Below, piece by piece: positions 1-7,996 of a DNA stretch of 64,000 nucleotides. This stretch comes from Ancylobacter sp. IITR112 (lineage in GTDB: Bacteria; Pseudomonadota; Alphaproteobacteria; Rhizobiales; Xanthobacteraceae), in the NCBI RefSeq assembly GCF_041415945.1, contig NZ_JBGCUS010000001.1:3752501-3816500 (forward strand). Direction: 5' to 3'. Under the pieces are notes generated by a model. It saw only the letters and a program-made list of their open reading frames with translations, did no database searches and had not been told where the DNA came from. Numbering within the stretch: the stretch's first letter is position 1; every line of letters begins with the position of its first letter. Made by a program: the position numbers and the translations under genes.

Positions 1-855
1 CCCATCCCGGACCTCGTTCACTGGCCCGCCGCCGATGAACGGCCGGTGGACCTCCTCATCGAGGAAGGGGACGTGCCGGAGCGGCTGGACCGGTCTGTGA
101 CGCCCGGCCAGTATGTGATGGTCGACCCGGCGGGCACCATCCTGCTGCGCATCGGCGACACCCTGCGCTTCCTCGTCCAGGACGGGCGGCGGGTCACGAT
201 CGACCTGTGTAAACGGGAAGAGCCGGAAAGTTGGCGCCTGTTTTTCCTGGGCACGGTGCTGTCCTATCTCTGCCATCAGCGGGGCGTCTTCCCCCTTCAC
301 GCCGCGACCCTGCGCATTGACGGCCGCACCATCGCCATTGCGGGCGTCCAGGGCGCTGGTAAATCCACCCTGGCCTACGCGCTCAACCAGCGGGGTCATC
401 TCCTGCTGTCCGACGACGTGACCGTCATCCGCTATGATGGCGACCGTCCGGAAATCGTGCCGACCTTCCCCCGCCTGAGACTGTGGCGAACCACCCTCGA
501 CGCGGCGGGGCTCAGCACCGAGGGCCTGACGCGGGTGCGCCCGCATTTGGACAAATACGAGTTGCGGCCGCACGGTGGCTTCGATCAGACGCCCTTGCCG
601 CTGGACGCCATCCTGGTGCTGGGGGGCGGGCCGGAGACGACGCTGTCTAGGCTGGCGCCGCGGGCGGCCGTCCCCGCCATTCAGACGCATGTCACCCTTC
701 GGCAGGCCGCCACGGCCCTCGGCCACCAGGGACGGCTGTTCACGACGACGGCACGGCTCGCTTCTGCCGTGCCCGTCTATCGCCTTCTGCGACCCATGCG
801 CTTTGAGGATCTGCCGGAGGTCGCCGCCTTGATTGAACGGGAAGTGGGCCAGTGA
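1..855 (+). CDS. HPr-kinase-like ATP-binding protein, 5' end outside window
   Basis: The reading frame is open from base 1, so the true start lies upstream; the first in-window candidate is a GTG at 46. The visible part resembles the HPr kinase/phosphorylase C-terminal family used as tailoring kinases in RiPP clusters. A Walker A loop, GVQGAGKST, lies at about nt 343-369, followed by a conserved LLLSDDV segment at about nt 403-423. In lasso-peptide clusters such as paeninodin, members of this family phosphorylate the C-terminal serine of the precursor (family knowledge). The stop overlaps the GTG of the sulfotransferase (GTGA, 852-855), so the two are translationally coupled. A RiPP-tailoring role is inferred from the neighbouring cyclase remnant; no precursor peptide is visible in the window. 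Confidence 0.75.
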   Translation, partial: PIPDLVHWPAADERPVDLLIEEGDVPERLDRSVTPGQYVMVDPAGTILLRIGDTLRFLVQDGRRVTIDLCKREEPESWRLFFLGTVLSYLCHQRGVFPLHAATLRIDGRTIAIAGVQGAGKSTLAYALNQRGHLLLSDDVTVIRYDGDRPEIVPTFPRLRLWRTTLDAAGLSTEGLTRVRPHLDKYELRPHGGFDQTPLPLDAILVLGGGPETTLSRLAPRAAVPAIQTHVTLRQAATALGHQGRLFTTTARLASAVPVYRLLRPMRFEDLPEVAALIEREVGQ

Positions 856-1724
856 CGGCGGGCGGCGTCCACTGGCTCGCCTCCTACCCCAAATCGGGAA
901 ACACCTGGGTGCGCATTGCGCTCGCCAGCCTGGTCAAAGGCGGCCGCCTGCCCGACCTTGCCCGAGGCACGGAGCTGTGCCCGAACGCTGCCGCCCTCGT
1001 CTGGATGGAGGAGGTGCTTGATCTTCCGGTGGTCGACATGACGACGGAGGAGCAGGCACTGATGCGGACGGAAGCGTGCCGCCTGTACCCGACAGCGGCG
1101 CGCCCTCCCGCCATTCTGAAGATTCATGACTCTTACGATCCCTCCCTGCTCGCGCCGGTACCTTGTGCCGGAACGATCCTCATCGTCCGCGATCCGCGGG
1201 ACGTGGTCCCTTCCCTCGCCGATCATCTGAGCATCGGGATTGACGATGCGATCGCGCGGATGGGGTGCCCCCGTTTCACCATCAGTTCGCGAGGGGCGAA
1301 ACCGCCTATCCACGCGCTGCAGCGACTGGGAGACTGGTCCGCCAATGTGCGCTCATGGCTGGATGAGGCCCCGGGCGCCAAGCTGCTGCTGCGCTATGAG
1401 GACATGCTGGCGGCGCCCGCCGCATCCTTCGAGGCGCTGGTCCGTTTCACCGGGCTGCAGGTCGACACCGCCGTCATCCGGGAATCGGTGGCGGCCACGT
1501 CCTTCGAAAGCCTGCGGGCGGAAGAGGCCCGGTCCGGCTTCAGCGAACGCCGGCACAACCAGAAGGCCTTCTTCCGTCAGGGGCAGGCCGGAACATGGCG
1601 CCAGAGCCTCAGTGCGGCGCAGGCCGAGCGCGTGTGGAACGATCATCAGGCCATCATGATGCGTCTGGGATATCGCGACGATGGCACCATTGCTGACTTG
1701 CCGGCAGGAATGCAGGCCTCATAG
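852..1724 (+). CDS. PAPS-dependent sulfotransferase domain protein
   Basis: The protein has 290 residues and starts at a GTG that overlaps the upstream kinase stop. Residues 9-20 carry the 5'-phosphosulfate-binding loop (LASYPKSGNTWV), and around residue 110 the string TILIVRDPRDVVPSLADH matches the 3'-phosphate-binding region (RDPRD) of the sulfotransferase family. Family members move a sulfuryl group from PAPS to a hydroxyl or amine. The C-terminal part (RRHNQKAFFRQGQAGTWR) is also family-like. Sulfotransferases occur beside HPr-kinase-like genes in proteobacterial lasso-peptide clusters, which suggests a peptide substrate here, but the acceptor cannot be read from the sequence. The PAPS supply genes cysD and cysNC are present elsewhere in the window. 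Confidence 0.8.
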   Translation: MTAGGVHWLASYPKSGNTWVRIALASLVKGGRLPDLARGTELCPNAAALVWMEEVLDLPVVDMTTEEQALMRTEACRLYPTAARPPAILKIHDSYDPSLLAPVPCAGTILIVRDPRDVVPSLADHLSIGIDDAIARMGCPRFTISSRGAKPPIHALQRLGDWSANVRSWLDEAPGAKLLLRYEDMLAAPAASFEALVRFTGLQVDTAVIRESVAATSFESLRAEEARSGFSERRHNQKAFFRQGQAGTWRQSLSAAQAERVWNDHQAIMMRLGYRDDGTIADLPAGMQAS

Positions 1725-1785
1725 GCGGCGGTTGCGACTCCGGAAACTCGCCGCCTCGCAGGAACACACCGCGCCCAGCAGTGGG

Positions 1786-2247
1786 TCAGTCGAAAGGCGG
1801 ATAAAAACCATCGATGGCATTGATCGCGAACCGCATGGCAAGAACAGGCTGTCGGTTCTCGTGCCCTCCGTTGGCCTCCACGCCCAATGCCTCGCTTAAC
1901 GCGGCCTCGGCCAAGTACGTGTCGGGCTTGGCCGTCGCCGCCTTGGCGTAGGCGGCATAAGTGTTGGCCGTGGTGGCGTCCGTCGGCGCCATCAAACGGG
2001 ACGGGTAAGAGATACCCGCTGTCGGCGCGCGGGTGAAGTTCGACACGTGAGTGTCATAGGCAGCGAATTCCGTAGAAATTTTATGGGTGTGGATGGGGAT
2101 CTGCCCCACTGTCAGGACGACGCGTTCGGCGCCCCGTAGATCATTTACGCTCCATGAGCTCAGCTGGGTGCCCATGCCGGTGCCCACCACCACCCGGCCG
2201 CGCATGTCCGGAACCTGGAAGTATCCCCGCCCCTCATCGCCGCCGAT
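1786..2247 (-). pseudogene. Phage tail collar / Mdp-type protein, 5'-truncated fragment
   Basis: On the minus strand an open frame runs from about 2247 to a stop at 1786. Its first recognisable residues are IGGDEGRGYFQVPDMRGRV, the tail-collar pattern (GGD...F.(L/V)PD(L/M)RGR). It continues with a VGQIPIHTH segment and ends in ENRQPVLAMRFAINAIDG, the typical collar-family C-terminus. The first internal ATG is at 2205, inside the domain. The usual N-terminal third (start through the GWALCDGQ-like region) is absent: past about 2247 the same DNA codes on the plus strand for the asparagine-synthase-like protein. I read it as a broken gene. A shortened but translated protein from 2205 is possible but has no clear ribosome-binding site. 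Confidence 0.7.
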
Positions 2248-3868
2248 CCTGGCCGCCTTTGAGCGTTGGGGGGCGGACTGTGCCTCCCGGCTGCTGGGCG
2301 ACTACGCGGCTGCGATCTGGGATCCGGCCGAGCGCAGACTGGTTCTGTTACGGGACCATGGCGGCTGTCGCACCCTTTACCTGCACCGCACCGACCGGCT
2401 GGTCGCCTTTTCGACCCGGCTGCGGGCTCTGCTGACCCTGCCCGATATCCCGCGCGATCTCGATGACGCCGCGCTGGCCGACCATCTGATCCTGAATCTC
2501 GGAGAGCCGATGCGAACGCTCTATCAGGCAATCACCCGTGTCCCCATCGCCCATGTCGCTGTGGTCAGTGCGGACGGCGTGCGCCTGTCCCGGCATTGGC
2601 ATCCGCCCGAACCCGGCAGCCTCTCCCGTTCCTCGGATCAATCTTATGAGGAAGAGGGCCGGTCCATTCTGGACCAAGCGGTGGGCGATGCCCTGCGCGC
2701 CCAGGGGCCGGTGACCCAGCTTCTGACGGCCGGCCTCGACAGCGCCGCCATGGTCGAAAGCGCCACCCGACAATTGGCGCCGGGCCGGCACCTGGCCATG
2801 ACCCGGGTGCCGGATGGCGCCATTGCGGAGGCGACGGTCGATCGCTACCACGATGAAGCGCCCCGCATCCGCCTGCTGGCACGGCACCTGCCCACCCTCG
2901 ACTGGCATTGCGTGGGCGGTGACGATCGGGAGCAGGACGATCTCGATCCTCTCCGCGGCTTCCTGATGGGCGGCAAGCCGAGCCGGGCGCCGCAGAACAT
3001 TGCGTGGTTCTTCCCCATCTATCGCCTGATGGCCCGTCACGGCAGCTCCGTCAGCCTCGGCGGTGAACTGGGAAATACCTATTTCAGCGACGATGGCGTG
3101 GCCTTCCTGCCGTCCATGCTGACGAGCCTGCGGTGGGGCCGGCTGGCCCGGGAAATCGGAGCCCTGTCCCGGGTCCAGGGCCGGTCTGCGTGGGCGGTAA
3201 CCAGGCAAGAGGTCATGCGCCCGTTTGAACCCATGTCTTGGCGGCTGCGCCGCCTGCGCTCCGCGCCGGAGCCGTGGGCCAGACATAGCGCCATCAACCC
3301 GAAATTTGCCGCCGAACTGCGTCTGGGCGAAACGCTGGACATCAGCCGGTATCGCATGCGCGTGGGTGGCGGCCACCGCTCCGTCACCGCCTTGCGCGCC
3401 TGGGTCTGGGAGGACGAGGCGGCGCGGGATGGTCTAAACGTCATTCGCGCCATCACCGGCATCGACCACCGGCTGCCCCTGTCCGACCGGCGGGTGGTGG
3501 ACTTCTTCGGCGCACTGCCTCCGGATCAGTTTCTCAGAAACGGCGAGACGCGCTCGATCGCCCGCCGCCTGCTGCGCGGACGCCTGCCGGCGGAGATTGT
3601 CGAAAGCCGGGCGCGCGGCGTGCAGAACGGCGACTGGTTCCGCATCGTGACGGCGCATCGGCCTGCCATGCTGGCCGACCTGGAACGGCTGCGCACCAAG
3701 CGCCTGGCCAGCCGCGTGGTGGATCTCGACCGGCTGCGGGGCCTGCTGGACAACTGGCCGCGCGACGTGGCGTCCGCGCAGAGTCAAAGGCCACAATATC
3801 TGCAGATGCTGACGCGCGGCATGGAGGTGGCGCGCTTCCTGGCCTGGTACGAAGGCGGGAACAGCTAA
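2243..3868 (+). pseudogene. Asparagine-synthase-like (lasso cyclase type) protein, N-terminus missing
   Basis: From residue PILAAFERWGADC onward the frame matches class-B asparagine synthetases: the end of the glutaminase-like domain (LLGDYAAAIWDPAERRLVLLRD), then the PP-loop in the form LLTAGLDSAAM (canonical SGGLDS), then the synthetase domain to the stop at 3868. About the first 90 residues, including any start methionine and the MCGI-like N-terminus, are not encoded. The frame stays open back to an ATG at 2087, but those 52 residues are unlike the family and lie opposite the phage collar fragment. Together with the kinase and sulfotransferase this resembles a lasso-peptide macrolactam cyclase. 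With its 5' end gone it is probably inactive. Confidence 0.7.
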
Positions 3869-4109
3869 TCTGCCCGGACGATTACCGGAACCACGACCTC
3901 CGGCGCATCACGGGGCCTCGATGCTGAAGCCGCCCAGCATATTGTGCGCCCAAGCGATGTAGGTGGTGACGGTGGTCGCCCTGTGTTACGTGCGGACCCT
4001 GCTGATTGAGGTGCGGCGGCGAAGGGTTTAGTCCCACGGTGTGATGATTTGCCTGGCGGGAGCCTAGATTCTGCTCAGAATGTCGCGGTCGCGGACAAAT
4101 CTAAGCAGA
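3869..4109. other. Intergenic stretch with no assignable gene
   Basis: Between the cyclase stop and the tRNA terminator I see only very short open frames. One is a 20-residue minus-strand C-terminal-looking stretch ending ...WAHNMLGGFSIEAP near 3917. Another is a roughly 21-residue plus-strand stretch ending in EVRRRRV near 4031. Neither has a start with a ribosome-binding site. They look like gene remnants, in keeping with the broken genes to the left. Confidence 0.4.
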
Positions 4110-4129
4110 AAACGCCCCGAAGGGCGTTT
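4110..4129 (-). terminator. Rho-independent terminator after tRNA-Gly
   Basis: An 8-bp perfect stem (AAACGCCC / GGGCGTTT) closes a four-base loop. On the minus strand it is followed by a T-rich run (GGCGTTTTCT). It lies about 30 bases past the 3' end of the minus-strand tRNA-Gly, the expected place for its terminator. Confidence 0.7.
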
Positions 4130-4158
4130 GCTAACTATCAGATTCTCTTGGGAAAAAT

Positions 4159-4233
4159 TGGAGCGGGCGATGGGATTCGAACCCACGACCCCAACCTTGG
4201 CAAGGTTGTGCTCTACCCCTGAGCTACACCCGC
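4159..4233 (-). tRNA. tRNA-Gly(GCC)
   Basis: The minus strand gives a 75-nt cloverleaf. The acceptor arms GCGGGTG / CGCCCGC pair over 7 bp, the D-arm contains GTAGCTCA, the anticodon loop CTTGCCAAG carries GCC, and the T-arm contains GGTTCGAATCC. The CCA end is encoded (TGG at 4159-4161 on the plus strand). The 3' end points left, toward the accessory segment. Confidence 0.97.
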
Positions 4234-4363
4234 CCGCTCCGTCGTCCGTGTCAGCTTTGCTTGCCGCCCCGAACGGGACGCCTCTATGCCCCAGCCTCGC
4301 GCGGATTGCAACTGGGTCTTGCTGGATTTCTCACAGACAGATGACGCTGCCGGTTCCAGACGG

Positions 4364-5266
4364 TCACGGAGCCCGGTCGAGAGGCCGGAAGACCCGGTGG
4401 GTGAAGGCGTCGGCGAGCGGAATGCCGTCGCCTGCCCGCTCCAGCCGACAATGATGGACGCCCTCGCAGGCACGCCAATCGGCCGTGAGCCGACGCACGA
4501 CCACGCCTTCCCCGGGATCAATATTGCCATGAAAATAGACCTCGCGCCGGTGCGTCGTGGCCAGCAGGGCGGTGCGGCCACCAGCCTGCCATTCGGCGCG
4601 GTCGATAAAGGCGATGAAGCTGGAGAAATAGAGGAACCCCGCCCCGTTGAAGTCCTGCGACGGGCAGGGATCGAACGTCGCCGCCGTCGCGTCGGTTTTC
4701 CGGCCCCACCCAAATCCGGCATCCGGGGTCGCGCCGCGGGTGCGGAATGCCGCGGCGCGCGCGGCGAGCGATTCGCCCCCCGTCCCTGCCCAGCCCGCCG
4801 GCGAAACGTCCGGCGCGGGAAATTCCTCAAGCGGCACGCGGGCCACCGTATGATTTCCCCCTCCGGGAGCGCGGCGTACAAAGGCCGAAACGAGCTGTAC
4901 CGTCCCAACCGGGCGCTCCTGGCAAGTCAGCTCATGCCGGCTGGCACATTGGGTACGACTGATGCGCCGTACCTCGCTGCGAATGGTCAGTCGGTCGTTT
5001 TCGCCGAGCGAGGCAAAATCGGCCTGTTCGACCGAGAGGGCGCGGAAGGCCGCATAGACCGGGGTTCCGTCAGCGGCGCGGAAATCCGGCACCGTCCGGC
5101 CTGCCAGGCGCGCCAGTCCCATCCAGTGCCGGTGCCCAAGCTCTTTCAACAACCAGATTTCGGACAGGCCGGTGAGGCTGAGCTGCGGCATGCCGAGCAG
5201 GACTGTGTCGGTTGCACTCGACACAGCCGTGGCGGCGAAGGCTTCCCGTGAAAGAGCGATATTCAT
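4364..5266 (-). CDS. Pnap_2097-family / LnmK-like biosynthetic protein
   Basis: This 300-residue protein starts at ATG 5266, which overlaps the stop of the flavoprotein (ATGA, 5266-5263). The open frame reaches further upstream, but that part lies in the flavoprotein gene. The N-terminal string VLLGMPQLSLTGLSE followed by WLLKELGHRHW is the hallmark I associate with the Pnap_2097 family, relatives of LnmK, a double-hotdog acyltransferase/decarboxylase of polyketide pathways. The enzyme's substrate cannot be inferred. It is the last gene of the minus-strand nitrilase cluster and is tightly coupled to it, so it probably acts on the same product. The function comes from family resemblance only. 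Confidence 0.7.
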   Translation of the reverse strand: MNIALSREAFAATAVSSATDTVLLGMPQLSLTGLSEIWLLKELGHRHWMGLARLAGRTVPDFRAADGTPVYAAFRALSVEQADFASLGENDRLTIRSEVRRISRTQCASRHELTCQERPVGTVQLVSAFVRRAPGGGNHTVARVPLEEFPAPDVSPAGWAGTGGESLAARAAAFRTRGATPDAGFGWGRKTDATAATFDPCPSQDFNGAGFLYFSSFIAFIDRAEWQAGGRTALLATTHRREVYFHGNIDPGEGVVVRRLTADWRACEGVHHCRLERAGDGIPLADAFTHRVFRPLDRAP

Positions 5267-6528
5267 GCCGCATTGTCCTGTCCGGTGCGGGACAGCCGCC
5301 CGGCAATATGCGCGGCGATGTAAGCGGCATCGCGGCCGACGCTGCCGAAGCGGCCCGATCCCCAGGTGTGCAGCCAAGGCAGGCCGACGAAATACACACC
5401 CTCCTGCGCCGTCACGCCGCGCCGGTGCTGGGGATGACCGGCACCATTGAACACGGGCGCATCGAGCCAGCGAAAATCCGGCCGAAAGCCGATGCACCAG
5501 ATGATGGATGCGATGCCCGAGCCGACGAGGTCGAGCTCGGGCCGCTCGCGCGCCGGCTGCCAGACCGGCTCATAGACGGAGGGCGGCGGGGCGGCGAGGC
5601 CGTTGGCGGCGATGTGCTTGTCGATGGCGGCGTTGATGCCGTTATAGGTCCGGTCAGCCTCGTCCAGCGACGCGGTGAGGTTGGACTCGAACAGAAGGCG
5701 TGCGCCGTCAAAGTCCTTGAGAACGCCGAACAACTCCATCCCCTCCCGGGCGAATCGGCGCAGGTCGATGTCACGTCCGCCGTCGCGGCCGGTCACGTAA
5801 TGATTGGTATTGTCGCGCACGCCCTCGCGCAGCGGGTGCTCCTCCACCGGCATGTCGTAATAGCCCATGTCGGCGAGCCAGCTCACCACATCGCGGCCGC
5901 GATAGAAGCGGGCGCAGCGGGGCGCGTTGCCGACCGCGAGGAACACCTTGCGTCCGGCGAGATGCAGATCTTCGGCGATCTGCGCGCCGGACTGGCCGGA
6001 GCCGACGACGAGCACCGCGCCCTCGGGCAACTGACCGGCATTGCGGTATTGCGCGGAATGGAGCTGGGTGATGGCGGGGGGCAGGCGCTCGGCCATGCGC
6101 GGAACGATGGGCTCATGATAGCCGCCCGAGGCCACCACGACCTGATCGGCGCTGACATCGCCGGAAGAGGTGGCGATATGAAAGCCGCCCTCAAGGCGCC
6201 GGCTGACGCGGCGCACGCTGACGCCCTCGCGGATCGGCGGGTCGACCTTGGCGCGGAACTCCTTGAGATAGTTGAGTATTTCGTCCTTCTTCATGAAGCC
6301 GCCCGGGTCCGGTCCGGCATAGGGGTGGCCCGGCAGGTCACATTGCCAGTTCGGGGTGACAAGGCAGAAATTGTCCCAGCGCTGGGTCTCCCAGGCATGC
6401 ATGGCGGTACGTTTTTCGAACACCAGATGCTCGATGCCGTGGCGGGTGAGATGGTGGCTGGTGGACAGTCCGGCCTGTCCGCCGCCGACAATGACAACCG
6501 GGTAATGCGCGACGCGATTCTCGTTCAT
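5263..6528 (-). CDS. MSMEG_0569-family FAD-dependent oxidoreductase (NitH-like)
   Basis: A 421-residue flavoprotein monooxygenase-like enzyme. A dinucleotide-binding GGGQAG loop for FAD lies at residues 15-20. A second GSGQSG loop for NAD(P)H lies near residue 165, and a late FVGLPWLHTWGSGRFG stretch closes the FAD domain. The start at 6528 has GGAGA six bases upstream. An alternative ATG at 6546 would overlap the previous stop (ATGA) and add MSRRPA. Nit1C clusters carry such an oxidoreductase (NitH in pseudomonads), and cyanide growth there requires the cluster (family knowledge). Its substrate is not established from this sequence. Confidence 0.85.
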   Translation of the reverse strand: MNENRVAHYPVVIVGGGQAGLSTSHHLTRHGIEHLVFEKRTAMHAWETQRWDNFCLVTPNWQCDLPGHPYAGPDPGGFMKKDEILNYLKEFRAKVDPPIREGVSVRRVSRRLEGGFHIATSSGDVSADQVVVASGGYHEPIVPRMAERLPPAITQLHSAQYRNAGQLPEGAVLVVGSGQSGAQIAEDLHLAGRKVFLAVGNAPRCARFYRGRDVVSWLADMGYYDMPVEEHPLREGVRDNTNHYVTGRDGGRDIDLRRFAREGMELFGVLKDFDGARLLFESNLTASLDEADRTYNGINAAIDKHIAANGLAAPPPSVYEPVWQPARERPELDLVGSGIASIIWCIGFRPDFRWLDAPVFNGAGHPQHRRGVTAQEGVYFVGLPWLHTWGSGRFGSVGRDAAYIAAHIAGRLSRTGQDNAA

Positions 6529-6542
6529 GGCGGGTCTCCGGC

Positions 6543-6830
6543 TCATTCCTCGAACGCCTCGACGGCGACACGGGCTTCGGGATGGGGGGCATAGGCGCGG
6601 CCGGCGGCTTCCAGCCGGGCGAGTTGGGCCATGGCGCGCGAGCAGGAAAAGCCGTAGCGGGCCGCGACCCGGGCGCTGGCAATGGACAGCGCCTCGCGGA
6701 TGCGCGCCAGAAAATCGGCCAAAGCGTAGCTTTCCCCAGGGGTTAGGTAATCCTTCACGACCAGTGAGGGCGAGTAACACTGCTCCCTTTCGCCGTCCGG
6801 CCAGCGGATGGTGAAGCGCATTTCAGGCAT
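6543..6830 (-). CDS. MSMEG_0570-family small protein
   Basis: A 95-residue protein beginning MPEMRFTIRWPDGE and containing QCYSPSLVVKDYL, the pattern of the MSMEG_0570 family (named nitrogen starvation response). No catalytic motif is visible. The ATG at 6830 has GAGG six bases upstream (TGAGGATCGCC). A GTG at 6842, overlapping the glycosyltransferase stop (GTGA), is the alternative start. It sits between the glycosyltransferase and the flavoprotein, with overlaps on both sides, so it belongs to the same transcript. Its role is unknown. Confidence 0.8.
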   Translation of the reverse strand: MPEMRFTIRWPDGEREQCYSPSLVVKDYLTPGESYALADFLARIREALSIASARVAARYGFSCSRAMAQLARLEAAGRAYAPHPEARVAVEAFEE

Positions 6831-6838
6831 GGCGATCC

Positions 6839-7996
6839 TCACGCATGGGCGGGCTCCCGCAGGCTTTCATAGGTCGGTAGATGCGCGCGGGCGGTGTCGG
6901 CCCAGTCGAAGCGCGCGGCGGCAGTCGGGCCGATTTTCGCAAGTCGCGCAGAGGTTTGCGGCTGCAGCGCCAGCATCAGCGCGTCGGCGATCGAACCGGC
7001 ATGGAGCGGATCGCACCACACTGTCTCGTTCTCGCCAATGTGCTCGGTGAAGGGGGCGATGCGCGAGACGACGGTGGGGACGCCGCAGGCCATTGCCTCC
7101 AGCGCCACCAGGCCGAAACCCTCCTTCACCGAGGCGAAGACGAGCACGTCGGCGAGGCGGTACAGCGCCGGCATATCTTCCTGCGGCAGCGGCCCGGTGC
7201 GGCGCACGGCCTCAGAGGGCAGGTCGGCCTCTGCCTTCAACGCATTGAATTCGTTGATATAGTCGTGATGGTCGAGCAAGCTCGCGCCTCCGGCGATGAC
7301 GAGCTGGGCGCGTGGGTGCATCGCCCGTAGCTGGAGGAAAGCCTCAAGGATCCGGCAGCTATTCTTGCGCGTCTCCACCCCGCCAATGCTGAGCACCACA
7401 GGGCCGGGGCCGAGGCCGAGACGGGCCGCCAGCGCCGCCTCCCGGCCGTCGGGAACGGGAGTGAAGCGCTTGATGTCTATGCCGTTTCCGACAATCGTCG
7501 CCTCGCACCCGAACCCGTCGCGCAGCAGGCCCTGCCAGAGACGACTGACCACGAAATGCCGGTCGGCGGCGAGGATGGAGCGGCGTTGGAGCGCCGTCAG
7601 TTCCGGGTCGCGGAAGGCGTCGACATGATGCACCGTCCGGGCGAAAGCAGGGATCAGCCCGCGCTGCTTCAACGTCGCTAACCCATTGGCCGATATACCG
7701 TCCTGGGCGTGGAACACATCGAAGCGGCGGTTCGCCGGCACCTCGAAATGACGGACATACTCGCCGGCCCGCTGGCGCACCATGGCCGCGATATCGGCGG
7801 GGGCGGGCGCGGCGGGCACGCTCACCGTCTCGCACAGGCTGGGGCGGAAGAAGCCGGCGCCGCGCGGATCGGGCGCATGCACCACCGCCTCGAAACCCAG
7901 TCGTATCAAGGCGTCGCCGAGTTCCAGCGCGTGCACCACCCCGCCCCTGGGATTGGTGGAATGGGCGAGAATCGCGATGCGCGGGGCCCGGCTCAT
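6839..7996 (-). CDS. MSMEG_0565-family glycosyltransferase
   Basis: A 385-residue GT4-type (GT-B fold) glycosyltransferase. The N-terminus RIAILAHSTNPRGGVVHALEL is the acceptor-domain Rossmann start. The C-terminal half carries PVVLSIGGVETRKN and the nucleotide-sugar-binding region SVKEGFGLVALEAMACGVPTV near residues 285-305 (EGFG...EA pattern). Its start overlaps the stop of the AIR-synthase-like gene (ATGA, 7996-7993). A glycosyltransferase is a regular member of MSMEG_0565-0572 clusters and suggests that the pathway makes a glycosylated small molecule. Donor and acceptor are unknown. Confidence 0.85.
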   Translation of the reverse strand: MSRAPRIAILAHSTNPRGGVVHALELGDALIRLGFEAVVHAPDPRGAGFFRPSLCETVSVPAAPAPADIAAMVRQRAGEYVRHFEVPANRRFDVFHAQDGISANGLATLKQRGLIPAFARTVHHVDAFRDPELTALQRRSILAADRHFVVSRLWQGLLRDGFGCEATIVGNGIDIKRFTPVPDGREAALAARLGLGPGPVVLSIGGVETRKNSCRILEAFLQLRAMHPRAQLVIAGGASLLDHHDYINEFNALKAEADLPSEAVRRTGPLPQEDMPALYRLADVLVFASVKEGFGLVALEAMACGVPTVVSRIAPFTEHIGENETVWCDPLHAGSIADALMLALQPQTSARLAKIGPTAAARFDWADTARAHLPTYESLREPAHA

